Part shown: one piece after another, positions 45,428-53,509 of the stretch
How positions within the stretch are numbered: the stretch's first letter is position 1
Layout of the letters: the number at the start of each line of letters is the position of its first letter
Assembly (NCBI RefSeq): GCF_001865575.2
Contig: NZ_CP017561.2
Span: 2,294,001-2,358,000 of the forward strand
Direction: 5' to 3'
Length of the DNA stretch: 64,000 bases
From: Paraburkholderia sprentiae WSM5005
Lineage (GTDB): Bacteria; Pseudomonadota; Gammaproteobacteria; Burkholderiales; Burkholderiaceae
The notes under the pieces: model-generated
The model's input: the letters and a program-made list of their open reading frames with translations, nothing else
Database searches by the model: none
Told to the model about the DNA's origin: nothing
Program-made: the position numbers and the translations under genes

Positions 45428-46342
45428 TTAAGTCGCGACCTCTACGCCCATAAGCCTTTCGTTGAGGAACGCTTTCGTTGGCACGAAGTTGTCTTCGATC
45501 ATTCTGGTCAGGACGGACTTGATGAGATTGAACGTCTTGGCGAGGTGATCTAGGTTGTGCTTCGGCTTTCCATGGGCTGCGGCGGATCTCATGTCGTATA
45601 GATCAAAAATCTCCTTTTGTAGGTTCGCTCGTTCAGGGCCGGGCGGGTGCAGGTACGAAGCGATCAAGATGGAGACACGAAAGCGAAGCTCACTTGTAGA
45701 AGGCGAAAATAGTGCCTCAAGCGCACCCCAAAGCGAAATGAGCGTTAATGCATGATGCGGAACGAAGGTCGAAAGCGCGAAAGCATCCATCGCCAGCCGG
45801 AAGTTACCGTGCGTTCCCATCAGATCAACGGCATTCTTCCAGTTCGCCTTGACCCACGACACGCGTGCGCCCGCGTGCTCCGTGTCTTCGGGATTGATGA
45901 AGCCGAGACTGATGTATTGCGGCGTTGATTCGACCGGGGCTATTCGAATCTCGTTGTCGTCAAGTTCCGTGCCATTGGACAGCGAGTGGTTGGACTCGAC
46001 AAGTAGCCGGATTCCTGGATCGCAGACGAGCCTCATCAAAACTGTGATGGTTCTGCCCACGTCGTGGTACGAGAGGCCATGAGGCGGCTCATAACTGCGA
46101 GGGATCGAAAGTTCGACCGTTACGTCCCATCCCGCGTGCGTGGATGTCGCCTTCCACGGTCCGGCGTGGTGTTCTCCTTTTAGCCTTGGAGGATTGAACG
46201 CCATGATGTTGGTTTGCATCAGATGCGCGTAAGTACTGCGCAGCATCAACCCCTTTCCGAGATCCAACTCGTCGACGCCTTCGGGTAGGGACAGTTGTGT
46301 GAGACCTGCGTAATAGCCTTCTTGTGGTTTTCGCGATTTCAT
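45428..46342 (-). CDS. HEPN-domain (ApeA-like) cargo protein
   Basis: A 304-residue protein reading opposite to the rest of the island, with visibly lower GC than its neighbours. The C-terminal part has the pattern of Apea-like HEPN domains: LISLWGALEALFSPSTSELR, then FRVSILIASYLHPPGPERAN, then DMRSAAAHGKPKHNL. RSAAAH is a correct R-x4-H HEPN RNase motif. The N-terminal ~190 residues are beta-rich and unrecognised. HEPN RNases are common in anti-phage systems, and cargo beside attR is where satellites carry defence genes; that role is inferred. Confidence 0.7.
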   Translation of the reverse strand: MKSRKPQEGYYAGLTQLSLPEGVDELDLGKGLMLRSTYAHLMQTNIMAFNPPRLKGEHHAGPWKATSTHAGWDVTVELSIPRSYEPPHGLSYHDVGRTITVLMRLVCDPGIRLLVESNHSLSNGTELDDNEIRIAPVESTPQYISLGFINPEDTEHAGARVSWVKANWKNAVDLMGTHGNFRLAMDAFALSTFVPHHALTLISLWGALEALFSPSTSELRFRVSILIASYLHPPGPERANLQKEIFDLYDMRSAAAHGKPKHNLDHLAKTFNLIKSVLTRMIEDNFVPTKAFLNERLMGVEVAT

Positions 46343-46776
46343 GGCTAATCCAAAGAATCCAGCGTGTGCTGATACGGCGCAGCTGAGCGGGATAGCACCG
46401 TCGCAGTATCAGGCTGCCGCCGATTTGTCGCATTCGGCGAACCGGCAGCGATTTGGATCGCCATGATAGCGGACGGCGCGGCCGTTCCAGAGCGGGCGGT
46501 GCGCGCGCAAGATGGGCCGTGATGACGATGGCGCTCAGAAGCACGTGTGCTACAGCTAACCGGAGCGCGGGACGTCCAGAAGGCCGCTATGCGTGCCGTG
46601 CGGCCGGAACCCCCGTCCAGCAAGGGAAAGCGGCCGGTCCGGCTGTCGCGCGGAAAGTGCGCGGCGATAGTCCCGACGTAGTCCTCGCGCCGCGATTTAG
46701 CCCCTCGCCAACAGGTTATAATTCGCGCCAAGGCCTTGATGGATAAGGGTTCTGGCGATTCACGCATGAGCCTCGA
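46343..46776. other. Non-coding right end of the island
   Basis: About 430 bases between the start of the HEPN-like gene and attR. I see no gene with a ribosome site. A TATAAT hexamer at 46717-46722 has no -35 partner. The segment probably includes the promoter of the HEPN-like gene and integrase arm sites; no arm repeats were obvious by eye. Confidence 0.4.
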
Positions 46777-46795
46777 CGTTGCCCCTGTGCGGGGC
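46777..46795 (+). other. attR core of the island
   Basis: The same 19-mer as attL. The bases to its right (GGCACCTACTTTCTTTGC and on) continue the repeat element exactly as in the intact copy, while the bases to its left do not match. This defines the right integration junction. Confidence 0.88.
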
Positions 46796-47249
46796 GGCAC
46801 CTACTTTCTTTGCTGCTGCAAAGAAAGTAGGCAAAGAAGACAGCTCACACCGCAAACTCTTAAGCGGGTCCCTCGGTCCGCGCGTGGCAGTGGTGCATCT
46901 GGAATCCGTGCTCCCGCACATTCGGCGCTTGTGACAAGGCAGTCATTCTTCCGGCGGCGCTGCGCGCGCCGAAACCCCGTTCCCAAACCATCGGTCGGTT
47001 TCCCTCGCAGACCCGTCCGCGACGCACGCAGTGCGGAGTGGGAAGCATGACGGCTTTGTCACTGCCGTGGAATGCGCGAGAGCACGGATTCCAGATGCAC
47101 CACTACCTCCTCCAAGCCAGGGGACCCGCTTATGAGCTGGCGGTTTAAAGCTGTCTTCTTTGCCTACTTTCTTTGCAGCAGCAAAGAAAGTAGGTGCCGC
47201 CCCGCACAGGGGCAACGCTAATAGACCGACAAGAAAGCAAGGAAAGGCC
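46796..47249 (+). repeat. Right portion of the repeat element split by the island
   Basis: These 454 bases match positions 52,937-53,389 of the intact copy with scattered differences. They include the 32-base palindrome at 46800-46831 (14-bp arms), the central region, and the right terminal inverted repeat with an inverted att core at 47199-47217. The end is CAAGGAAAGGCC, the reverse complement of the left end at 36,401. Reading frames inside are short, shared by both copies and lack ribosome sites, so I do not call genes. Confidence 0.92.
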
Positions 47250-47277
47250 AACACCCGCAAAAATTCACGCCACCGCC

Positions 47278-47428
47278 CTAGGCCCGCATCCGTCTCCACA
47301 GAAAAAAGAACCCAGCAACCACGACGACGAGGGCAAGCACAACTACGCCAGCGAAAAGACGAACAACGCTCTTTTTCCGCATTTCAATACCTGTGCGTTA
47401 GAGGACCGTAGCAATCCGGCGACGGCAT
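47278..47428 (-). CDS. Possible small ORF pair: 14-aa leader and 34-aa membrane peptide
   Basis: A perfect AAGGAGGTGG site (47431-47440) precedes a 14-codon frame (MPSPDCYGPLTHRY, 47384-47428). One base after its stop a second frame begins (47278-47382, 34 residues). It starts MRKKSVVRLF, has a continuous hydrophobic Val/Leu/Phe core and ends with WRRMRA, the shape of a single-pass membrane peptide. The strand is G/T-rich here, which by itself favours hydrophobic codons, so this could be chance. The spacer is otherwise empty up to prpE. Confidence 0.35.
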
Positions 47429-47679
47429 GGCCACCTCCTTCATATCTGGAACGAAAAAAAAGGCCATACTGACCGCCTATACCGTACCTGACAGTAAAAA
47501 AGAACAAATGGGCGACGGATGAAATTGACGACGAACGACGTTTCCCAGTTGCCCTTCGCCCTCGCCGCGAACCCGCTTGCCCACCCTCCCACCCGTGGCT
47601 ATGCTTGTGCGAACAACCCGCGCCGCCCGAGGCGCACAATGTGCAAAGTTCCTTTCCCGCCGCATGAGGATCGCCGCCG

Positions 47680-49587
47680 ATGACCCGCTACCGCGATTTC
47701 CACCGCCGCTCGATCGACAACCCCGAAGCCTTCTGGCGCGAAGAAGCACAGCGCATTCACTGGCACACGCCGTTCGGCACCGTGCTCGACCGTTCGAAGC
47801 CGCCGTTCGCGCGCTGGTTCGTCGGCGGCCGCACGAACCTCTGTCATAACGCCGTCGACCGCCATCTGGCCGAGCGCGCGAAGCAGAACGCGCTCATCTA
47901 CGTATCGACCGAAACCGGCATCGAGCGGCATTACACGTATGCCGAACTGCACGCCGAAATCAACCGGATGGCCGCCGTCATGCGCTCGCTTGGCGTGAAA
48001 CGCGGCGACGTTGTACTGATCTACCTGCCGATGATCCCCGAAGCGCTGTTCGCCATGCTCGCCTGCGGGCGCCTCGGTGCAATTCACTCGGTCGTGTTCG
48101 GCGGCTTCGCGGCGCCGAACCTCGCCGCGCGTATCGACGACGCGAAGCCGGTGCTGATCGTGACGGCCGACGCCGGCGCGCGCGGCGGCAAGGTGGTCGA
48201 CTACACGCCGCTCGTCGACGAAGCGCTCGCGCGCGCCATACACAAGACGCCGCACGTGCTGCTGGTCGATCGGCAACTCGCGCCCGAACGCCTGAACGCG
48301 CCGTATCTCGTCGCCTACGAGCCGCTGCGCGAGCAGTTCTTCGACGCGCATGTGCCGTGCGAATGGCTCGAATCGAACGAACCGTCGTACGTGCTGTACA
48401 CGTCGGGCACGACCGGCAAGCCGAAGGGCGTGCAGCGCGATGTCGGCGGCTATGCGGTCGCGCTCGCGGCATCGATGGAATACATCTTCGAGGGCAAGGC
48501 CGGCGACACGATGTTCACCGCGTCCGATGTCGGCTGGGTGGTCGGCCACAGCTATATCGTGTACGCGCCGCTGATCGCGGGGCTGACCACCGTGATGTAC
48601 GAGGGCACGCCGATTCGCCCGGACGGCGGCGTCTGGTGGCGGCTCGTCGAGCAGCACAAGATCAATCTGATGTTCACCGCGCCGACCGCGATACGCGTGC
48701 TGAAGAAGCAGGACCCGGCGCTGATGAAATCAGCCGATCTGTCGAGCCTGCGCACGCTGTTTCTCGCCGGCGAACCGCTCGACGAACCGACCGCCGCGTG
48801 GATCACGAACGCGCTGAACAAACCGGTGATCGACAACTATTGGCAGACCGAAACCGGCTGGCCGATGCTCGCGATTGCGCGTGGCATCGAGGCACTGCCG
48901 TCCAAGCTCGGCTCGCCGGGCGTGCCCTCGGTCGGCTATCGCCTGACGGTGCGCGACGAACTGACCGGCGAGCCCTGCGCGGCCGGTGAAAAAGGCGTGC
49001 TGACGCTCGACTATCCGCTACCGCCGGGCTGCATGTCGACGGTGTGGGGCGACGACAAGCGCTTCGTCAGCACCTACTGGTCGAGCGTGCCGAACCAGCA
49101 GGTCTATTCGACCTTCGACTGGGGCGTGCAGGACGAGGACGGCTACGTGACGATCCTCGGCCGCACCGACGACGTGATCAACGTCGCGGGCCATCGCCTC
49201 GGCACGCGCGAAATCGAGGAAGCGCTATCGAGCCACGCGGCCGTCGCGGAAGTCGCGGTGGTCGGCGTGACCGATCCGGTCAAGGGTCAGGCGGCGATGG
49301 CCTTCGTCGTGCTGCGTGGCGCGCAAGGCGAAGGCGACCCGAGCGAGCGAGCGCGGCTCGAAGCCGAGCTGGCGATGACGGTCGACCGCCATCTCGGCTC
49401 GATTGCGCGCCCCGCGCGCGTGGTGATGGTATCGATGCTACCGAAGACGCGCTCCGGCAAGCTATTGCGCCGCGCGATCGCGGCGCTCGCCGAAGGTCGC
49501 GAACCGGGCGATCTGCCGACGATCGAAGATCCGGCTGCGCTGCAGCAGGTGCGCGACGCGCTCGCCGCCGGCGGCGGCAAGAAATAA
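47680..49587 (+). CDS. prpE: Propionyl-CoA synthetase
   Basis: An ANL-family acyl-CoA synthetase of 635 residues that activates propionate. It has the PrpE N-terminus (RYRDFHRRSIDNPEAFWREE), the AMP-binding motif YVLYTSGTTGKPKGVQRDVG, YWQTETGWPML, and the C-terminal lysine motif SMLPKTRSGKLLRR. Length and the QRDVGGYAVAL segment fit PrpE better than acetyl-CoA synthetase. A GAGG site precedes the ATG. It stands alone, without the prpBCD genes. Confidence 0.93.
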   Translation: MTRYRDFHRRSIDNPEAFWREEAQRIHWHTPFGTVLDRSKPPFARWFVGGRTNLCHNAVDRHLAERAKQNALIYVSTETGIERHYTYAELHAEINRMAAVMRSLGVKRGDVVLIYLPMIPEALFAMLACGRLGAIHSVVFGGFAAPNLAARIDDAKPVLIVTADAGARGGKVVDYTPLVDEALARAIHKTPHVLLVDRQLAPERLNAPYLVAYEPLREQFFDAHVPCEWLESNEPSYVLYTSGTTGKPKGVQRDVGGYAVALAASMEYIFEGKAGDTMFTASDVGWVVGHSYIVYAPLIAGLTTVMYEGTPIRPDGGVWWRLVEQHKINLMFTAPTAIRVLKKQDPALMKSADLSSLRTLFLAGEPLDEPTAAWITNALNKPVIDNYWQTETGWPMLAIARGIEALPSKLGSPGVPSVGYRLTVRDELTGEPCAAGEKGVLTLDYPLPPGCMSTVWGDDKRFVSTYWSSVPNQQVYSTFDWGVQDEDGYVTILGRTDDVINVAGHRLGTREIEEALSSHAAVAEVAVVGVTDPVKGQAAMAFVVLRGAQGEGDPSERARLEAELAMTVDRHLGSIARPARVVMVSMLPKTRSGKLLRRAIAALAEGREPGDLPTIEDPAALQQVRDALAAGGGKK

Positions 49588-49619
49588 GCGGACGAACAAG
49601 TGGACGAACAGGCGGCTGC

Positions 49620-50414
49620 TCAACCCGCGGTATGCTGCGCGCCGAGAAAGCGCGCGAGGATCGCGTTCGAATACGTCCCCGCGATCCCCGTCAGAAACGA
49701 CACGAACGATCCCGGCGCGTGGTCGTCGGCGGTATCGGAGATCGTGCGCACGACCGCGCACGGCACGCCGTACTCATAGCAGACCTGCGCGATCGCCGCG
49801 CCTTCCATCTCGACCGCGAGCGCGTCGGGTAGCGCGTCGCGCAGCGCCGCGACGGCCGCCGCGCTGGCGACGAACTGATCGCCGCTGACGATCAAGCCAC
49901 GATGCACGCGCGGCTCGCGCGTGCCGAACCGGGCCGCGCAGGCCGCGCCTTCCTCGGCGACGAACTGCTCACATGCGGCGGCGAGACGCTCGGCGAGCGC
50001 CGCATCGGCGGCAAAGCGCGACATGCCGAGCAGCGGCACCTCGAAGCGCGGAAACAGCGGCGATGCGTCGATATCGTGCTGCATCAGCGTGCTCGCGACG
50101 ACGATATCGCCGACCTGCACGTCGCCGCGGACACCGCCCGCGACGCCTGTAAACACCACGGCTTCGACATCGAACGCGTGAATGAGCGCGCTGACCGTCG
50201 TCGCCGCCGCGACCTTGCCGACGCGCGCGAGCGTGACGACGCACGGCGTGCCGTGGACGGTGCCGAGGTGGTAATCACGCCGGCCGTGCGTGAGCGTGCG
50301 CACGCCGGACTCGGCGCGCATCGCTTCGATCAGGTCGCCCAGTTCCTGCGGCAACGCGGCCAGGATGCCGAGCGGCCGCGCCCCTGCGTGGCTCGTGTTC
50401 AAGGGCGCGCTCAT
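49620..50414 (-). CDS. mtnN: MTA/SAH nucleosidase
   Basis: A 264-residue PNP-family nucleosidase that cleaves 5'-methylthioadenosine and S-adenosylhomocysteine. Motifs are LGILAALPQELGDLIEAM, VVFTGVAGGVRGDVQVGDIV, ALAVEMEGAAIAQVCYEYG (substrate Glu pair) and VVRTISDTADDHA (catalytic Asp). Its start overlaps the uvrD stop (ATGA), so it is translated after uvrD. Confidence 0.9.
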   Translation of the reverse strand: MSAPLNTSHAGARPLGILAALPQELGDLIEAMRAESGVRTLTHGRRDYHLGTVHGTPCVVTLARVGKVAAATTVSALIHAFDVEAVVFTGVAGGVRGDVQVGDIVVASTLMQHDIDASPLFPRFEVPLLGMSRFAADAALAERLAAACEQFVAEEGAACAARFGTREPRVHRGLIVSGDQFVASAAAVAALRDALPDALAVEMEGAAIAQVCYEYGVPCAVVRTISDTADDHAPGSFVSFLTGIAGTYSNAILARFLGAQHTAG

Positions 50415-52774
50415 TCGACCGCCTGCAATTTCGCCACCGCGAGCGCCAGCCACTTCTCGCCGTGCCGCTTGAAGCGGACCTGCGCCTTCGCGTCGGTGCC
50501 GCTGCCTTCGAGCGCGGTGATCGTGCCTTCGCCGAACTTCGTGTGGAACACCTGCTGGCCGACCCGGAAGCCCGTTTCGGCCGCGCGCTGCGCGTTCGCG
50601 AACGCGGGTGCCGGCGCGGAGGCCACCGCCGCCGTCGCCGCCGAACCTCCGCCGTAGCCCGGCCGCGCGATCCAGTCGCGCCCGTAGCCGGCGTTGTCCG
50701 AGCGGCCGCCCCAGCGCGAGCCCGCCTCGACCTTCGGCGTCAGCCACTTCAGCGTTTCCTGCGGCAATTCGTCGAAGAAGCGCGAGCGGATGTTGTAGCG
50801 CGTCTGGCCGTGCAGCATCCGGCTTTGCGCGAACGACAGGTACAGCCGCTCCTTCGCGCGCGTGATCGCGACGTACATCAGACGCCGCTCTTCTTCGAGA
50901 CCATCTGACTCCATCGCGCTGTTCTCGTGCGGGAACAGCCCTTCTTCGAGACCGGTGATGAACACGGCGGTGAATTCGAGCCCCTTTGCAGCGTGCACCG
51001 TCATCAGCTGCACCGCTTCCTGGCCGGCCTGCGCCTGGTTATCACCGGCTTCGAGCGACGCGTGCGACAGGAAACCCGCGAGCGGTGTCATCGTGTCGGG
51101 GTTTTGCGCCGGATCGGCGATGCCCGGCGCGTCGAGTACCACCGTGTTCGGATCGTCGGTCGCGACCGCGAGTTCGGGCGCGGCGCTGGCTCCGGGGCGC
51201 AGTGGAATCGAGCGCGCGGGCGTATCGAGCCCGTAGCCTTCCTCGCTGACGAACGCGGCGGCCGCGTTCACGAGTTCCTGCAAGTTTTCGAGCCGCTCCT
51301 GGCCTTCGCGCTCGTTCTGATAGAAGTCCGCGAGACCGCTCGCGCGGACCACGTACTCGACGGTCTCGGGCAGACTCATCTGCTGCGTGTCGGCGCGCAT
51401 TTTGCCGACCAGGTTCGCGAACGCGGCGAGGCTCGAGCCCGCCTTGCCGGCGACGTACGGAATCGCCGCGGCCATCGAGCAGTTATACAAACGCGCCGCG
51501 TCGGCGATCTGTTCGATCGAACGCGCGCCAATGCCGCGCGTGGGGAAATTGACCACGCGGCCGAATGCGGTGTCGTCGTTCGGGTTGTCGATCAGGCGCA
51601 GATACGCGAGCGCGTGCTTGACTTCCTGACGCTCGAAAAAGCGCAGGCCGCCATACACGCGATACGCGATGCCCGCGTTGACGAGCGTGTGCTCGATCGT
51701 GCGCGACTGCGCGTTGCTGCGATAAAGCACTGCGATTTCGCTGCGCGACAGGCCGGTGTTGATCAGCGCGCGGATCTCTTCGACGATCCAGCCGGCTTCC
51801 TGCGAATCGGTCGCCGATTCATACACGCGCACCGGTTCGCCGTGGCCCGCGTCGGTGCGCAGATTCTTGCCGAGACGCCGCGAGTTGTTCGCGATCAGCT
51901 GGTTCGCGGCATCGAGAATATGGCCGTGCGAGCGATAGTTCTGCTCGAGCTTGATCAGATTGCGCACGTTGAACTCGTGCTCGAAGTCGCGCATGTTGCC
52001 GACGTTCGCGCCGCGGAACGCGTAGATCGATTGATCGTCGTCGCCGACCGCGAAGATCGCGTTGTGCTGACCCGCGAGCAGCTTGAGCCACGCGTATTGC
52101 AGCTTGTTGGTGTCCTGAAACTCGTCCACCAAGATGTGCCGGAAGCGCGCCTGATAATGCGCGCGCAGCGGCGGATTGTGCGCGAGCAGTTCGTAGCAGC
52201 GCAGCAGCAGTTCGGGGAAGTCGACGACGCCTTCGCGCTGGCACTGCTGGTCATAGGCTTCGTAGAGCTCGACGAACTTGCGGTTGAAGTTGTCGGTGGC
52301 GTCGACGTCCTTGGGGCGCAGGCCCTGCTCTTTTGCGTTGTTGATGAAGTACTGGAGATTTTTCGCCGGGTACTTTTCATCGTCGATGTTGAGGCCCTTC
52401 ATCAGGCGTTTGAGCGCCGACAGTTGGTCCGCGGTATCGAGAATCTGGAACGTGGCGGGCAGCCCGGCGTCGCGGTGATGCGCGCGCAGCATGCGGTTGC
52501 ACAGGCCGTGGAACGTGCCGATCCACATACCGCGCGTGTCGATCGGCAATAGCGCCGACAGGCGCGCCATCATTTCGCGGGCGGCTTTGTTGGTGAAGGT
52601 CACCGCGAGGATGGTCGCGGGGGACGCGAGGCCTTGCTGGATCAGCCACGCGATGCGGGTGATCAGGACGCGGGTTTTGCCGCTCCCCGCGCCCGCCAGG
52701 ATCAGGGCGGGCTCATTCGGGAGTGTGACGGCGGCGTGTTGTTCGGGGTTTAGATTGGAGAGGAGGTCGGGCAT
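50411..52774 (-). CDS. uvrD: DNA helicase II (UvrD/PcrA type)
   Basis: A 3'-5' superfamily 1A helicase for mismatch and excision repair, 787 residues. The Q-motif is LNPEQHAAVTLP, the Walker A is LILAGAGSGKTRVLITRIAW, and motif II is HILVDEFQDTNKLQY. Motifs III-VI follow, including DDQSIYAFRGANVGNMRDFE and VQLMTVHAAKGLEFTAVFIT. The start MPDLLSNLNPEQH is the family start; its ribosome site is weak. The first ~60 codons are C/A-rich compared with the rest of the gene. The intact repeat element begins 112 bases upstream. Confidence 0.96.
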   Translation of the reverse strand: MPDLLSNLNPEQHAAVTLPNEPALILAGAGSGKTRVLITRIAWLIQQGLASPATILAVTFTNKAAREMMARLSALLPIDTRGMWIGTFHGLCNRMLRAHHRDAGLPATFQILDTADQLSALKRLMKGLNIDDEKYPAKNLQYFINNAKEQGLRPKDVDATDNFNRKFVELYEAYDQQCQREGVVDFPELLLRCYELLAHNPPLRAHYQARFRHILVDEFQDTNKLQYAWLKLLAGQHNAIFAVGDDDQSIYAFRGANVGNMRDFEHEFNVRNLIKLEQNYRSHGHILDAANQLIANNSRRLGKNLRTDAGHGEPVRVYESATDSQEAGWIVEEIRALINTGLSRSEIAVLYRSNAQSRTIEHTLVNAGIAYRVYGGLRFFERQEVKHALAYLRLIDNPNDDTAFGRVVNFPTRGIGARSIEQIADAARLYNCSMAAAIPYVAGKAGSSLAAFANLVGKMRADTQQMSLPETVEYVVRASGLADFYQNEREGQERLENLQELVNAAAAFVSEEGYGLDTPARSIPLRPGASAAPELAVATDDPNTVVLDAPGIADPAQNPDTMTPLAGFLSHASLEAGDNQAQAGQEAVQLMTVHAAKGLEFTAVFITGLEEGLFPHENSAMESDGLEEERRLMYVAITRAKERLYLSFAQSRMLHGQTRYNIRSRFFDELPQETLKWLTPKVEAGSRWGGRSDNAGYGRDWIARPGYGGGSAATAAVASAPAPAFANAQRAAETGFRVGQQVFHTKFGEGTITALEGSGTDAKAQVRFKRHGEKWLALAVAKLQAVE

Positions 52775-52885
52775 TTTTTCGCGGAGCGCAGTTCGGGGGA
52801 CATTATATGCCCCGGCGGGGGCGGCGCTTTTTTGGCTTTTTTCTTGTTCTGGCCTGGTTGTGTCTTTCGTTGTTCTGGCCTCGTT

Positions 52886-53389
52886 GGCCTTTCCTTGATT
52901 TCTTGTCGGTCTATTGGCGTTGCCCCTGTGCGGGGCGGCACCTACTTTCTTTGCTGCTGCAAAGAAAGTAGGCAAAGAAGACAGCTCACACCGCCAATTC
53001 TTAAGCGGGTCCCTCGGTCCGCCTCCGGCAGTGGTGCATCTGGAATCCGTGCTCCCGCACATTCAGCCGTAGTGACAAAGCAGTCATTCTTCCGGCGGCG
53101 CTGCGCGCGCCGAAACCCCGTTCCCAAACCATCGGTCGGTTTCCCTCGCAGACCCGTCCGCGACGCACGCAGTGCGGAGTGGGAAGGATGACGGCTTTGT
53201 CACTGCCGTGGAATGTGCGGGAGCACGGATTCCAGATGCACCACTGCCCCTTCCAAGCCAGGGGACCCGCTTATGAGCTGGCGGTGTAAAGCTGTCTTCT
53301 TTGCCTACTTTCTTTGCAGCAGCAAAGAAAGTAGGTGCCGCCCCGCACAGGGGCAACGCCAATAGACCGACAACAAAGCAAGGAAAGGC
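52886..53389 (+). repeat. Intact 504-bp repeat element with terminal inverted repeats
   Basis: The element starts GGCCTTTCCTTG and ends with its near reverse complement. An 84-bp segment at 52903-52986 is a perfect inverted repeat of 53290-53373. Each arm contains the 19-bp att sequence (52918-52936; inverted at 53340-53358) and a 32-base palindrome (CCTACTTTCTTTGC with its complement). The ~300-bp centre is conserved with the other copy. No transposase or ribosome-bound gene is present, so it behaves like a non-autonomous or structured repeat. It lies between uvrD and valS. Confidence 0.93.
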
Positions 53390-53461
53390 AACAAAGCCAG
53401 AACAAGGAAAAAAGCGCCCCCCAGTCCACCCCATGCCAGCCGGCAAAAAACCCCGTCCAGC

Positions 53462-53467
53462 TATAAT
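53462..53467 (+). promoter_or_regulatory. Probable -10 of the valS promoter
   Basis: A perfect TATAAT hexamer 42 bases before the valS start, between the end of the repeat element and the gene. No good -35 is visible at 16-18 bases, so the call is tentative. Confidence 0.45.
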
Positions 53468-53509
53468 CAACCATTCCCCGAATCCAAAATCCTGCCTTTA
53501 ACGAGAAAC

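Larger units (their letters stand above)
36452..46795 (+). mobile_element. 10.3-kb integrated island, candidate capsid-encoding phage satellite
   Basis: The island is bounded by 19-bp direct repeats. It carries an integrase reading inward from the left end, an AlpA-like HTH gene, a primase-helicase, a candidate origin, HK97-type capsid and protease genes, several small unknown genes, and a HEPN-like cargo gene on the opposite strand at the right end. There is no terminase, portal, tail, lysis or recognisable cI gene. Size and gene order match phage-inducible chromosomal islands rather than a whole prophage. Satellite status is inferred from content; dependence on a helper phage is untested. 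Confidence 0.8.

Noticed and set aside
46345..46800. 151-codon minus-strand frame spanning attR
   Set aside because: It crosses the integration junction and has no motif; a 39-codon frame inside it beginning MAIQIAAGSP has no ribosome site.
52832..53191. Open frames inside the repeat elements (also 46736-47050 and 46943-47299)
   Set aside because: They recur in both copies because the DNA is repeated, run through palindromes, and lack start signals. Treated as non-coding.
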